NCBI GenBank assembly: GCA_949878435.1
Contig: CATLAK010000021.1
Span: 1 to 58,814, forward strand
Length of the DNA: 58,814 nt
Direction: 5' to 3'
Source of the DNA: an uncultured Lachnospiraceae bacterium
Lineage (GTDB): Bacteria; Bacillota; Clostridia; Lachnospirales; Lachnospiraceae
This document shows, piece by piece, positions 33,961-43,552 of the stretch. Numbering within the stretch: position 1 is the stretch's first letter; each line of letters begins with the position of its first letter. The translations under genes were made by a program, and so were the position numbers. The notes under the pieces are model-generated. The model saw nothing but the letters and a program-made list of their open reading frames with translations, did not search any database and had not been told where the DNA came from.

Positions 33961-35157
33961 TCAACCTATATGAGATTGCAATGTCAAGGCATCGTCTATG
34001 CCATAACGTCCGCAGTCCCAAATGTATTCTGCCGCAAACCCTTCCGAGAGAAGGAGGGAAACCACCGTACCGCTGGTGCGTCCGCCTATAAAGTACCGGC
34101 ACTTTGATAGAACTGACAGTGCCGTCAGATATTCCATATTCTTTTGATGAAGATCTATATTGCGCCTGCTGTTTGCATCATTAATCGTGTCCTCTAGATC
34201 TGACCTATAGTAGATTTCCTGTGTCGTCAGCAGCCTGTCCTTGAACTTATTCTGAAAAGCCTGTAATATTTCCTGATCCTCCGTGGCAAGATAACAATAA
34301 TCACACTCATAATACTGCATAAATTCCTCTGCTTTTTCCAAGACTTCCTTAAGCGGCGGCTGCACCGGATGATTAAAGGGACGGATATTTGTATAATCTG
34401 TGCCGCGGCATAAAACACCGAGAACTTTTTCCCCATTTCCAAACGGCAGCCTGTCCAGGCAATCCCCGACACTGTTATACAATTCCTCTGACATAGGCAT
34501 ATATTTTTTCATGATACCTCTCCAAAATGCCATCAGTCCTGGATTCATCAGGCAGTCCATATCATAGCTCGGCATGAACCCCGGAATACCCTCCAATATC
34601 TTCACTTCCCTATCCTCCGCATCTACCTGTGAAAGCGGAATAAATGGCTGTCCAAAATATAATTCCCATGCATTCACTGCATACTCTCTGCTAAGACCAG
34701 TCAATATATTATCCGCCCCAATCGTATCAATCACAGGAATATATCCCTGATCCAGACTTGCCGCTATCTGTCCCAGATTCGTTATAATATGGGAAGCAAG
34801 CCCCGGAACCCCATCATTTCTGCGGATAATGCAGTATCTTTGGCAGAATCCTATGGTATACATAAGCATAGCATCCAGCACCGACACGAACAGAGAGACA
34901 AATTCATCTTCCCCTGCCCTGTCAGACAATCTTAACGCTCTATTGGAAAGTTCCTCCATCTGCAGATCAAAACGCTCCCCACCCGTATCTATGGTTTGAT
35001 ACAGTAAATTCAAATTCTTCAGAATCTGTACACACTGAACATAAACGGTTCCATCAATCCTGCCTCCCCTACGAGATGCCTCCGCCACGCCAAGGAAGCT
35101 CCGCTTGACCTCTTTGCCTGTCTCAAATAGTTCATCCGCCATCTCTTGTCTCGTCAT
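33961..35157 (-). CDS. Hypothetical protein, possible fucosyltransferase-like fold
   Basis: About 398 residues, with no clear family recognised. The N-terminal 100 residues are helical (MTRQEMADELFETGKEVKR). The C-terminal half has VLGVLCRGTDYTNIRPFNHP, an Arg-rich nucleotide-binding-like loop, followed by CYLATEDQEILQAF and YFIGGRTSGTVVSLLLSEGF. These three blocks recall the donor-binding domain of alpha-1,6/O-fucosyltransferases. No signal peptide is seen. The start at 35157 is preferred over 35202 for its AGGA site. It precedes the channel gene by 43 bp. The enzyme assignment is tentative. Confidence 0.55.
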   Translation of the reverse strand: MTRQEMADELFETGKEVKRSFLGVAEASRRGGRIDGTVYVQCVQILKNLNLLYQTIDTGGERFDLQMEELSNRALRLSDRAGEDEFVSLFVSVLDAMLMYTIGFCQRYCIIRRNDGVPGLASHIITNLGQIAASLDQGYIPVIDTIGADNILTGLSREYAVNAWELYFGQPFIPLSQVDAEDREVKILEGIPGFMPSYDMDCLMNPGLMAFWRGIMKKYMPMSEELYNSVGDCLDRLPFGNGEKVLGVLCRGTDYTNIRPFNHPVQPPLKEVLEKAEEFMQYYECDYCYLATEDQEILQAFQNKFKDRLLTTQEIYYRSDLEDTINDANSRRNIDLHQKNMEYLTALSVLSKCRYFIGGRTSGTVVSLLLSEGFAAEYIWDCGRYGIDDALTLQSHIG

Positions 35158-35386
35158 TTCTTCCTGCCCCTTCGTTTTCAGATGCTTAAATATAATCATC
35201 AAATCTATTCAGACTAAGTCTAACATATCAAAGCGCCATTTGTCACTATAGACATCAAATGCAGGAAAAATGCAACGAAATCATACTTTGGCAGCTAGCT
35301 GCATACTGCAAAACTGCCGATATATTATATAACTTATAGAAATAGGAAAAGGATTTCCTTGAATATAACGGAAATAAGGTATGCGT

Positions 35387-36214
35387 ATGAGTATGATGAT
35401 TGGCGGCGGCAGTTCCAATGTAACCAAATATACCTTCAAAAAACCAGACGGTTCTGTTGTAGGGACCATGAGCGTCAGAAAACCCGTCCAAAAGAAGCTG
35501 AAACGTCTCCAGTATAATTTTAAAGAAATCTCCACGCTGATTATGCGGACAAGAACCTCCTCCAATGCAAGACAGGTCATGTCAAAAGCATTTATCAAGG
35601 TTATGGGGCTTCGTTCTAAATTGCGTACCGGGGAGTATGATGACAAAGAAGTACAAAGCGCCATCCTGCACGCAGAACAGCTGACAAGGGTCGCCCGGAA
35701 GCGAATGAAACATTTGCGTGAAGAAGAAAATGCCAAAAAAGGCGGTGTATGCGAGGGCGATCTGGAAGAAGAAACACTCGAGATTGATTTGGAGGAAGAA
35801 ACTTTTGAAGAACTGGAAGATACCGGTCTGAGCGAAGAAGAATTAAGAGAACTCATGCAGGAATTAGAAGAGCAGCTTCAGGAATTAGAACGCGCCATGT
35901 CAGATACCGATGGTCTGGAAGCTTTGTCCGATGAACTCATGCCCACCGAAGAGCGCAGTCTGGATCCTGAAGATCTGGAGCTTCTTAAGAAAAAGCACCG
36001 GGCGGAAGAACTTCGCGACATCATGGAAGCTGATATGAAATATTTAAAAGCCATGTTTGAAAAATTGGCAAAGGAAAAGCAGGAAGCCTCCTCCCATTCA
36101 AATTCCAATGCATCTGACGCTGTCTCGCTGGAGCTTAGCGGAATGGAAATCCCGGTAACGCCTATGGAAATCCCGGTTCCTGCCTCCGGAGAAAACATCG
36201 ATTTAATGGCATAG
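35387..36214 (+). CDS. Hypothetical coiled-coil, acidic protein
   Basis: 275 residues, not recognised. The first 110 residues are basic and helical (KKLKRLQYNFKEISTLIMR, RKRMKHLREEE). Residues about 120-185 are very acidic (LEEETLEIDLEEETFEELED) with leucine-rich heptads (LRELMQELEEQLQELERAM). A second coiled coil lies at about 200-235. The tail has a small repeat (EIPVTPM / EIPVPA). An ATG two codons upstream is also possible. It is a single gene on the plus strand, converging with the amylosucrase-like gene. No membrane segment. It may be a structural or scaffold protein. Confidence 0.7.
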   Translation: MSMMIGGGSSNVTKYTFKKPDGSVVGTMSVRKPVQKKLKRLQYNFKEISTLIMRTRTSSNARQVMSKAFIKVMGLRSKLRTGEYDDKEVQSAILHAEQLTRVARKRMKHLREEENAKKGGVCEGDLEEETLEIDLEEETFEELEDTGLSEEELRELMQELEEQLQELERAMSDTDGLEALSDELMPTEERSLDPEDLELLKKKHRAEELRDIMEADMKYLKAMFEKLAKEKQEASSHSNSNASDAVSLELSGMEIPVTPMEIPVPASGENIDLMA

Positions 36215-36236
36215 GCGCCGTTTATGCGCGGCGCCC
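36210..36236 (+). terminator. GC-rich hairpin after the coiled-coil gene
   Basis: GGCGCCG / CGGCGCC with a loop of about 8 nt begins just at the stop codon. Only a weak T-tract (CTTGTC) follows, so termination efficiency is doubtful. Confidence 0.45.
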
Positions 36237-36253
36237 TTGTCACGTCCTGAATC

Positions 36254-38149
36254 TTATAATTTTTTTAAATAGTAAAATCCATAAGCCGGTATGTCAACTC
36301 CCACCGGATTTTTCTTTTGTCCTGAAATCAAATCCACATAATTGCCGTCTGTCTCATTGATCCACGCTGTCTTGTCAAACTCGCTGAAATTAAACAGACC
36401 AATGATTTTTTCTCCTTCAAAGTACCTTCCAATACAAAGTACCGACTGATCCCAGGTTTCAATCGTCCATGTAACCGCATTCGACACAAATACTTTTTCT
36501 CTCTTGCGAATCTGCTCCAATCTGGCTAATCCTGCAAACACTTTTCCCTCCACGGTATCTGCATCATCAATATTCCGCGCAAGCTCCCAATTCATAGCGC
36601 CCCTGTGAATATACCGGGAGTCCACTGCCTTATTGGGGTCTTCCTTGTAAGAGTAATCATTGACCTGTGCCACTTCGTCTCCGCTGTAAAGCACAGGAAT
36701 CCCTGACTGCATGAACATATACGCATGCAACATTATATCCAGCTTAATGGCTTTCGCCATTGCAATGTCATCCTTTTCAAATCCAGCCTTTTCAATACCG
36801 CACATGGACGCTGTCGTCCCGCAGAATCTGGCATCTCCTGTAACCGGATCCGCATTATAAAGCTCCCCACGGCTGTTGCTGCCCCCCGCATATCCCTGAA
36901 AATAGTCGTTCAGATATTGCTTATGGGAACGTTCACCGATGCCCTCTGTCATCAAAGTTCCATAATCCAATCCCCATCCAATATCATCATGACAGCGGAG
37001 ATAATTAAGGAATACATACTCCTTTGGCAAAAAACTCACGATGTCGAGCTGCTTTTTTAGCAGGCGCACATCCCTTGTCGCCACAGTATGCCATGTGGTC
37101 GCCATCGTGGTGACATTGTAGAGCATATGGCATTCCGGCTTTTCCACCGTTCCAAAATACGGCACCACCTTCTCCGGCTCCATCACCACCTCGCCAAGCA
37201 AAAGAATCCCCGGGCATACAATCTCACTTATGATGCGCATCATGCGCACAATGGCATGCACTTGCGGAAGATTCCGACACGGCGTGTTCAGTTCCTTCCA
37301 TATATAGGGAACGGCATCTATACGGATAATGTCAATTCCTCTATTGGCGAGGAAAAGGAAATTATACATCATTTCATTGAAAACGATAGGATTTTTATAA
37401 TTTAAGTCCCACTGGTAGGGGTAAAATGTGGTCATCACAAAACGTCCCGCATCCGCAAGCCATGTAAAATTCCCCGGAGCCGTCGTGGGAAATACCTGCG
37501 GCACCGTTTTCTCATACAAAGACGGTTCATAGGAATTTTCAAAGAAAAAGTAGCGGTCCCTATATTCTTCCTCGCCCTGCCGCGCCTTTTTTGCCCATGC
37601 ATGATCCTCGGAAGTATGATTCATCACGAAATCCATACAGACATTGATTCCCTTTTTATGGCAGGCGGCAGTAAGGCTTTCCAAGTCCGCCATGGAACCC
37701 AGTTTTTCCTGGACCTTTCTAAAATCCGACACTGCATAGCCCCCGTCCGAACGCCCTTCCGGCGTATCTAAGAAAGGCATTAGATGAATGTAATTGACAT
37801 TGCACCTCTCAATATAGTCAAGCCTGGATTCCACGCCCTTCATATTCCCCGCGAAGTTGTTAATATAAAACATCATGCCAAGCATATCATTCTGCTTGTA
37901 CCAATTCGGATCCTTCTCCCGCTGCGCATCCAGCGCTTTCAGCTCCTTACCTCTTTCTTCAAAGAACTGGCGCATATGACTGCATAGCTCTTCAAATCTG
38001 GCATCCTCTCCATACAAAGATGCATACAGCTTGTGAAATTCCTCCCGATACTTGTCAAATCTCTTTTGAAAAGCATCTCCTGCACGTTGACTTTGTGCTG
38101 CCCTTTTCACGTCATTTTTCTTACTTTCTGCTTCTGATTTCTTCGCCAT
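36254..38149 (-). CDS. Amylosucrase-like GH13 enzyme
   Basis: 631 residues, near the amylosucrase size (GH13_4). An N-terminal helical region (1-90) precedes the barrel. The catalytic motifs are DFVMNHTSEDHAW, GIDIIRIDAVPYIWK (nucleophile Asp), GILLLGEVV (acid Glu) and LNYLRCHDDIGWG (transition-state Asp). The GGYAVSDFRKV and PYQWDLNYKNP blocks are typical of the subfamily. No signal peptide, so it is cytoplasmic. It acts on sucrose or alpha-glucans; substrate assignment follows the family. GGAGG precedes the ATG. There is no sucrose transporter nearby. Confidence 0.88.
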   Translation of the reverse strand: MAKKSEAESKKNDVKRAAQSQRAGDAFQKRFDKYREEFHKLYASLYGEDARFEELCSHMRQFFEERGKELKALDAQREKDPNWYKQNDMLGMMFYINNFAGNMKGVESRLDYIERCNVNYIHLMPFLDTPEGRSDGGYAVSDFRKVQEKLGSMADLESLTAACHKKGINVCMDFVMNHTSEDHAWAKKARQGEEEYRDRYFFFENSYEPSLYEKTVPQVFPTTAPGNFTWLADAGRFVMTTFYPYQWDLNYKNPIVFNEMMYNFLFLANRGIDIIRIDAVPYIWKELNTPCRNLPQVHAIVRMMRIISEIVCPGILLLGEVVMEPEKVVPYFGTVEKPECHMLYNVTTMATTWHTVATRDVRLLKKQLDIVSFLPKEYVFLNYLRCHDDIGWGLDYGTLMTEGIGERSHKQYLNDYFQGYAGGSNSRGELYNADPVTGDARFCGTTASMCGIEKAGFEKDDIAMAKAIKLDIMLHAYMFMQSGIPVLYSGDEVAQVNDYSYKEDPNKAVDSRYIHRGAMNWELARNIDDADTVEGKVFAGLARLEQIRKREKVFVSNAVTWTIETWDQSVLCIGRYFEGEKIIGLFNFSEFDKTAWINETDGNYVDLISGQKKNPVGVDIPAYGFYYLKKL

Positions 38150-38198
38150 TTCCCACTCACCTCCAAAATTATTATGATACCTTTTTCAGTCTCTCAAT

Positions 38199-38963
38199 CT
38201 ACCTTAACTTTTCTTTCGCCTTAAAATACGCATCCACCGTCGTCCCGACCCCTTCACATGCTGCCCCAAGATCCACCTTGAACTTCAACATAACTGACTC
38301 GACACTTAGCACCAATACTTCTGCTTTTCCTTCTGCTTTTCCTTTCAGCATGCCCTCCTCAAGACCGGCATTCCTTTCATCTTCCATCCATTCCCTTAAG
38401 CCCTGGCACATATCAACCTTCCCGCCTTTCTTATGTTTTTCCTTAATCTTAAACATTTCCTCTTCCCCCGCATACAAGGCAACCATATCATATGCATCCT
38501 CTTCTAGATACGCATACGACAGATCATTGTTCATTAAATCCTTTAATCTCCCTTTATCTTTTGAAAATCGGATAAAATCAAATACCTGTCTTACATCTGT
38601 CTTAAAAATACCAGTATCGACCAGCTTTCTCACTTCAATCACATGTATCTGATAATTCGCGATTTTCTCCCTAAGCTTTTTCGGTATATCCGTAAAATCA
38701 AGCAATCCGTGAATATCCTTCGCCCCGTCCCACTCCTTTTCTCCGTAGTACAGAACGAATGTCACAGTAGGTAAAAGCCTGCTGCCCTTCCTGAATCCAT
38801 ACAAATACTCCCCAGCCGACAACCCCTTCCTATTACTTCTTACATCCTTTCGTATCCGCTCCGCCTGCTTCTCATATTCCGCCGCATCATAACACAGCAC
38901 CCGAAGCGGCAGTGCATAATCAATTTCCTCCTGTAACTGCGCAGGAGAATCAACAAATGCCAC
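38199..38963 (-). pseudogene. N-terminally truncated Rpn/PD-(D/E)XK nuclease-family gene
   Basis: A 254-residue open frame matching the C-terminal two-thirds of Rpn-type proteins: ALPLRVLCYDAAEYEKQAERI, split here after AAEY; LPTVTFVLYYGEKEWDG; LHGLLDF-type segment; and the tail GLEEGMLKGKAEGKAE. The family usually begins 60-90 residues earlier with a nuclease start that is missing here. The only start is a GTG without a ribosome site. Upstream DNA is AT-rich and holds no in-frame remainder. It is probably a remnant, though a short product cannot be excluded. It is the second decayed member of the family in this window. Confidence 0.65.
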
Positions 38964-39265
38964 AATTCATGAGACACTTTTATGTAAATCAAAAGAAATC
39001 TCCTGCTTTTCACTATATAATTGGGTAATTTAAAAGCATAGATTTCTTAGAATTTTCGATATTTAGACAGGATGTTATACCCTATTAGAAACATAATATG
39101 CTTTGCCACAATAATAACACATTTATAAACGATAATCAATGGTTTTTGTCCATAACCGCTTACACTCTTACGCGCTGAAAAATTGCCTTAGCAATCAGGA
39201 TTACTGCCTTTCGCATACCTACTGCCTCTGTAATCCTGACTGCTGCAATTTGCTAACCTTCCTCA
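38964..39265. other. AT-rich spacer with inverted repeats
   Basis: This spacer of about 300 bases has no credible gene. At its right end the pair TCAGGATTAC / GTAATCCTGA (39195-39239) brackets two TACTGCCT repeats. On the minus strand this is followed by ATTGC-TAAG-GCAATTTTT (about 39180-39195), a short hairpin with a T-run that probably ends transcription of the next gene to the right. The rest shows only AT-rich sequence. Confidence 0.5.
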
Positions 39266-39868
39266 TTATTCCATCGGTGTCGCAGACGCCGTTGTAACAG
39301 ACGCCATCGTCTCCGCAGCATCCACCACATCCGGTGCCCCTGCCGGGGCAGTTCCATTCTCCGCCACTTCCCGCGGATCGTCATACTCTTTTTCTTCCTC
39401 ATCCCCCCAAAGGGAATCATATTTTTCTCTTTTCTGGCGCTGCACCATGGCTCCAATATTCTTTGCCGTCTGGTACATCTCAAAGCTGAACTCCATCAGC
39501 TTTTTTTCATCTGACGCCGGCACGATTCCGCCCTTCATGATGCGGCGGGCAACTTCCATCATTTTCCCCATATCTTCCGCATATTCAGCTGCTGCGTCTG
39601 CCTGTTGATCCGCCACCGTTGCATTCCAGTATGCACAGTACTGATCCGCCAGTTTGCTTAAATAATCCTGATACTCCGTCTGCTTTTCATCCAACGCATT
39701 TAAAGTCAGTTCCAAAGTAGCCGCCTTAGAAGCATACTCTTCCTGTTTCTCCGGCTCGCGTTTCATTCTTGACTGAATGTCCTTTAATTCCTTAGATAAA
39801 GCAACCTTCTGTGCCCGATATTCCTTCACCTGTTCCCTGTAAATCTGCTGCGCTTCTCCAATTTTCAT
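39266..39868 (-). CDS. Hypothetical coiled-coil protein
   Basis: About 200 residues, not recognised. Residues 1-75 are a long amphipathic helix (IYREQVKEYRAQKVALSKEL, SRMKREPEKQEEYASKAATL). A second helical segment (about 85-150) includes AEYAEDMGKMMEVARRIMKGG. The last 50 residues are Pro/Ala/Thr-rich and disordered. It resembles the plus-strand coiled-coil gene at 35387-36214 in style but not clearly in sequence. A start 10 codons upstream is possible; the one chosen follows AGGATGTGGTGA. Confidence 0.7.
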   Translation of the reverse strand: MKIGEAQQIYREQVKEYRAQKVALSKELKDIQSRMKREPEKQEEYASKAATLELTLNALDEKQTEYQDYLSKLADQYCAYWNATVADQQADAAAEYAEDMGKMMEVARRIMKGGIVPASDEKKLMEFSFEMYQTAKNIGAMVQRQKREKYDSLWGDEEEKEYDDPREVAENGTAPAGAPDVVDAAETMASVTTASATPME

Positions 39869-39908
39869 TTCACCACATCCTTGTATACTTATTAGCACAT
39901 CCCTGTAC

Positions 39909-40040
39909 TTAAATTATATATCGTCCAAATATGCTGTGAATCCAATACCGTCTCTCCTCCATTTTCTCATTTTCCGCACACTTCTTGTACTTTTTGCCGG
40001 AACCGCAGGGACAAGGAGCATTGGGATAAATTTTTTTAAT
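39909..40040 (-). CDS. Short SEC-C zinc-motif ORF without a standard start codon
   Basis: In one minus-strand frame the sequence reads IYPNAPCPCGSGKKYKKC, the SEC-C metal-binding motif found at the end of SecA and in small stand-alone proteins. It continues AENEKMEERRYWIHSIF to TAA at 39909. The frame is open for 43 codons, but there is no ATG, GTG or TTG before the motif. The only nearby candidates are ATT codons after AGGA. A TATAAT lies just upstream (about 40070). It is either a mini-protein with a rare start or the end of a lost gene. Confidence 0.55.
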   Translation of the reverse strand: MKKIYPNAPCPCGSGKKYKKCAENEKMEERRYWIHSIFGRYII

Positions 40041-40072
40041 GTTCCTACATCATTCCTATCATTATACCATAC

Positions 40073-40118
40073 GCAAAAAAGAGATACACCTGCATCTTTT
40101 GCAAGTATATCTCCTTTA
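40073..40118 (-). terminator. Terminator after the PH-domain gene
   Basis: On the minus strand GAGATATACTTGCA pairs with TGCAGGTGTATCTC (one G-T or mismatch each side). TTTTTT follows directly. The hairpin starts 7 bases beyond the PH gene stop. Confidence 0.85.
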
Positions 40119-40124
40119 TGTGCT

Positions 40125-40496
40125 TTAAAGAGCTACGCCGGACTGCTTGGAAAGATACTCCATCCATTTCTTTCTTCCCATCAAGGACAGCTTATGTTTC
40201 TTATTCTTTCCCTTTTTCTCGTCGAACACTGTCAGCTTGACTCCTGTCGGGATAAATGGACCCACGAAGCACTTTTTGATTTCCTTGATGTTGCGGTAAG
40301 GCATAACAGCAGTCGTACCGCCGAATCCGCTTATAAAGATTAAAGATTCATTGGTAAAAAAATATCTGCCTCTGTTTTGCCCAAAGGACCAGTAATCGCC
40401 TTTCACGTATTCCACTATGGAATCTCCCTCTTTCAGCAATTCTGTTTCCCTCAGTGCATCTTCCCATTCCTGTTTCTCTTTTTCACTTAAACTCAT
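40125..40496 (-). CDS. PH-domain (bacterial PH-like) small protein
   Basis: 123 residues. The beta-rich core reads GRYFFTNESLIFISGF, TAVMPYRNIKEIKKCFVG, then KLTVFDEKKGKNKKHKLSL and a C-terminal helix (GRKKWMEYLSKQ). This matches the small bacterial PH-like family. There is no signal peptide or membrane helix. It is a single gene with its own terminator. The role is unknown; members are thought to be stress-related scaffold or binding proteins. Confidence 0.8.
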   Translation of the reverse strand: MSLSEKEKQEWEDALRETELLKEGDSIVEYVKGDYWSFGQNRGRYFFTNESLIFISGFGGTTAVMPYRNIKEIKKCFVGPFIPTGVKLTVFDEKKGKNKKHKLSLMGRKKWMEYLSKQSGVAL

Positions 40497-40533
40497 ATCT
40501 CACCCTCCTATAAATGAAATTATACACTAAGTC

Positions 40534-41100
40534 TCATTTTTTTCGCAAGACAAAGTAATCCGTGTAAGCCGTCCCATCATGCCCAATCAGCCTTTCCGGA
40601 GAGGATACGAACCCCGCCTCTTCCGCCGCCTCCTTCCGCAAAGACGCAAAGGGGGGAATCTTCGTTGCCGCCATCCGGCAATCAAACATCTCAAAAGCCG
40701 GCTGTACGATAAGGGATAAGATTTCAGAAATCACTTCCCTCCGCTCATAATCGCTTCTAAGATCCAGCCGCAGGATACTACAGTCATTGAAATAGTCGTC
40801 AGCATGACGGTTGAACAGCTCAATGGTTCCAATCGCCTGCTTTGCATTTTTGTCGATAATCGACCAGCGCACAAATTCCTTTCTCTCATATGCTTCCTGC
40901 CACGCCTTGATTGCTCCCTGCACATATTCCAGGCGCGCCATGTAAAAGTCGTCCCCTCCGCAGTTATCGCTGTTGAAAAAGGGCACCGCCTTTTCATCAG
41001 AATACACCAATAAAAGATCAGATGTGTCGCCTGCCTCAATCATCCTTATCAGATAACTTTCATTTTCAAACACCGGACAAGTTTCATATGGATTTTTCAT
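40534..41100 (-). CDS. GNAT-family N-acetyltransferase (RimJ/RimL type)
   Basis: 188 residues. The acetyl-CoA-binding region reads LRLDLRSDYERREVISEILSL, split as LRLDLRSDYERREV and ISEILSL, with the downstream NxAS-like segment replaced by PPFASLRKEAAEEAGFV. The central IGTIELFNR strand is typical. The start at 41100 has GGAGG 9 nt upstream; the open frame to 41292 runs into the neighbouring WYL gene. The substrate is unknown. It follows the WYL regulator on the same strand. Confidence 0.82.
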   Translation of the reverse strand: MKNPYETCPVFENESYLIRMIEAGDTSDLLLVYSDEKAVPFFNSDNCGGDDFYMARLEYVQGAIKAWQEAYERKEFVRWSIIDKNAKQAIGTIELFNRHADDYFNDCSILRLDLRSDYERREVISEILSLIVQPAFEMFDCRMAATKIPPFASLRKEAAEEAGFVSSPERLIGHDGTAYTDYFVLRKK

Positions 41101-41158
41101 TTCAATACCTCCAACTCTTTTTTCAGAAGTATACCACTGCATATATGACAGCAGCGTG

Positions 41159-42073
41159 TCATAGTTTTTTATATAAAGAAACGATTTTTTCTGCCGAATC
41201 CAGCACCCGGCGTCGGATTTCCTCCGGGGCAATGATTTCGGCTTTATCGCCCAATGACAAAAGTGTTCCCAGCCAGAACTGCTCATTTTCAACTACCGTT
41301 GCCTGAATCAATGCGCCGCCATCAGGAAATTCCTGCACAATCGTGCCTTTCAAATATTCTACCACCCTCATTTTTGCGGATTCTGCACATTTAATCAATA
41401 TCCGTGTGTAGCTTCGGGAGTCGATCCTGTCCATCTTTTCCAAAATCTCACTTGCCGGTTCATGCTCCTTTTCAAAAGGCTGATCCGTTATCTTCAGCTC
41501 CCGCATCCGCACCAATTTGTAGGTGCGGTAATCTTTTTTCACCTTCGAATAAGCAAGAAGATACCATGCATACCACCTGTACAGGACCGCAATGGGCTCC
41601 ACCCGGTGTATCCGGGTTTCATGATTATTATTTGTATAAAGGAACTCCACCATATGTTTTAAAGCTGCTGCAGTCTGCAATTGCTGCAAGATGGCAGAAT
41701 CCCCCTCCCGCAGAACAGAAAAGTCCAGCACGATGCCTTGATCTTCCGGCTTTGACACACGGGCAATCTTTTCCACTGTGTGTTTTACTCTTGGATCGCT
41801 GGTAGCCGAAGCCAGTCCCCGAAGAGCAGTCAAAATACGGGAATAATCATCTGCCGTAGCATATTCCTCATTTAACTCGAAGCGGTCAGATATCTCATAA
41901 CCGCCCACCGCCCCCGCAATCGCAATGACCGGAATCCCTGCCAGGCATAAGGAGTCTATATCCCGCTGTATCGTGCGCAGCGAAACTTCAAAATGCTTTG
42001 CCAGCTCACTTGCGCTTGTCCTTCCATGATTCAGCAAATATACTGTAATGGCATAGAGCCGTTCCGTCTTCAT
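41159..42073 (-). CDS. YafY-type HTH/WYL-domain transcriptional regulator
   Basis: 304 residues. The N-terminal winged helix (about 1-60: [21 protein letters not shown]) binds DNA. The middle WYL domain reads [21 protein letters not shown], split as [10 protein letters not shown] and [10 protein letters not shown], followed by [10 protein letters not shown]-terminal WCX region follows. WYL domains sense nucleic-acid or small ligands and are frequent in defence and metabolic regulation. The start overlaps the PepT stop by 4 bp, so the two genes are translationally coupled. Confidence 0.93.
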   Translation of the reverse strand: MKTERLYAITVYLLNHGRTSASELAKHFEVSLRTIQRDIDSLCLAGIPVIAIAGAVGGYEISDRFELNEEYATADDYSRILTALRGLASATSDPRVKHTVEKIARVSKPEDQGIVLDFSVLREGDSAILQQLQTAAALKHMVEFLYTNNNHETRIHRVEPIAVLYRWYAWYLLAYSKVKKDYRTYKLVRMRELKITDQPFEKEHEPASEILEKMDRIDSRSYTRILIKCAESAKMRVVEYLKGTIVQEFPDGGALIQATVVENEQFWLGTLLSLGDKAEIIAPEEIRRRVLDSAEKIVSLYKKL

Positions 42074-43323
42074 TGCTTTGCCGTTCCCTGCATCTTCCCG
42101 CTGTATTTTTCTGCTATCCTGACCAGCAGTTCTACGATTTTTTCCATATCATCCGCACAGGCATATTCATATTTGCCGTGGAAGTTCGCTCCTCCCGTAC
42201 TAAGATTCGGGCAGGGCAGCCCCATAAAAGAAAGCCGTGCTCCATCCGTCCCGCCCCTGATGGGCACCACCACAGGCGAAATGCCAAGCTCCTCCATCGC
42301 CTGTTTCGCATTGTCCACCAGATGCATATGTTTTTCTATAATCTCTTTCATATTATAATAGGAATCCTTCAGATCGATTGTAACGGTTCCTTCCCCGTAT
42401 TTTTTGTTTAAAAATTCACCGGTCTGTAAAAAGAACGCCTTCTTTTTTTCAAACTTTTCTCTGTCATGATCCCTGATGATATATTCCGCTTCCACCTCTT
42501 CCACCGTGCCGCTTAATCGGTCCAAATGGTAAAATCCCTCATATCCGCAGGTATACATAGGATTTTCTGAAGCAGGGAGCAGCATCTGGAACTCCTGCGC
42601 GATTAAAATTGCATTGCGCATCTTATCCTTCGCCTCCCCCGGATGGACGCTCCTGCCTTGCACAGCTACCTTTGCTCCTGCCGCGTTGAAATTCTCATAT
42701 TCCAATTCTCCCAGCCTTCCGCCGTCTACCGTATAGGCATAGTCTGCACCGAAGAGTTCCACATCAAAGTGATCCGCACCAGCACCCACCTCTTCATCCG
42801 GCGTAAATCCAATGCGTATCTTGCCATGGGCAATTTCAGGATGTTCCAGGAGATATTCAGCCATTGCCATGATTTCCGCAACGCCGGCTTTGTCATCCGC
42901 CCCCAGCAGCGTAGTCCCATCCGTCACAATCAGCCTCTTCCCCTTATAGGAAGCCAGCTCCGGAAAGTCCGCTACCTTCATCACGACCTGCTTTTCTTCA
43001 TTCAGCACCAAGTCATTTCCATCATAATTTTCCACCATCCTCGGCTTTACCCCTGCCCCGCTCACCGCCGGAGCGGTATCCATATGCGCAATAAAGCCCA
43101 GAACCGGCGCATCCTTACATCCATGGGAAGCCGGAACCGAAGCATACACATAACAATGCTCCTCATCATACGTGATTTCTTCCGCTCCCATCTCCTTAAG
43201 CTGTTTTACCAGCAGCTTTGCAAGTTCATGCTGTTTGGCGGTGGAAGGCACAGACGTGCTCTCCTCCGACGACTGGGTATCCATTTTGACATATTCAAGA
43301 AATTTTTCTATCACTCTTTCCAT
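42070..43323 (-). CDS. pepT: Peptidase T (tripeptide aminopeptidase)
   Basis: 417 residues, typical for PepT of the M20 family, which removes N-terminal residues from tripeptides in the cytoplasm. Metal-site motifs are [38 protein letters not shown] and, further on, [16 protein letters not shown]. The late [20 protein letters not shown] block is diagnostic. The ATG at 43323 lies 8 nt after AGGAG; the codon at 43332 overlaps that site. It is coupled to the WYL regulator downstream. Confidence 0.97.
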   Translation of the reverse strand: MERVIEKFLEYVKMDTQSSEESTSVPSTAKQHELAKLLVKQLKEMGAEEITYDEEHCYVYASVPASHGCKDAPVLGFIAHMDTAPAVSGAGVKPRMVENYDGNDLVLNEEKQVVMKVADFPELASYKGKRLIVTDGTTLLGADDKAGVAEIMAMAEYLLEHPEIAHGKIRIGFTPDEEVGAGADHFDVELFGADYAYTVDGGRLGELEYENFNAAGAKVAVQGRSVHPGEAKDKMRNAILIAQEFQMLLPASENPMYTCGYEGFYHLDRLSGTVEEVEAEYIIRDHDREKFEKKKAFFLQTGEFLNKKYGEGTVTIDLKDSYYNMKEIIEKHMHLVDNAKQAMEELGISPVVVPIRGGTDGARLSFMGLPCPNLSTGGANFHGKYEYACADDMEKIVELLVRIAEKYSGKMQGTAKQ

Positions 43324-43334
43324 CTTCCGCACTC

Positions 43335-43550
43335 CTATTTGTTCGGCATAGTCTGCCTTTCTTCTATATATAAATCAATATCCTCTATAATGTAATTTTC
43401 TCCCGTAGTGTGCAAAGCTTCATAACAGGAATAAATATAATCCCAAACCATGTACCTTGTAAATAATCCGGATACTTCCTTTCCTGTCAGCTTTTTCGCC
43501 GCCTTGTACCTCTCAGTACAATAAATTAAGAATTTACCCTCTTTACTCAT
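43335..43550 (-). CDS. DUF3791-family small protein
   Basis: 71 residues. The pattern [20 protein letters not shown], then [25 protein letters not shown] (shortened: FTRYMVWDY and YEALHTTG) and IIEDIDLYI matches DUF3791. In Clostridia such genes are found in clusters with DUF3990 and look like one half of a toxin-antitoxin-type pair. Here it lies 2 bp after a 79-residue unknown gene and 11 bp before pepT. Confidence 0.82.
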   Translation of the reverse strand: MSKEGKFLIYCTERYKAAKKLTGKEVSGLFTRYMVWDYIYSCYEALHTTGENYIIEDIDLYIEERQTMPNK

Positions 43551-43552
43551 CC

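Noticed and set aside
39936..40343. A 135-codon plus-strand frame.
   Set aside because: It runs opposite the SEC-C motif, the terminator and the PH-domain gene, all better supported on the minus strand.
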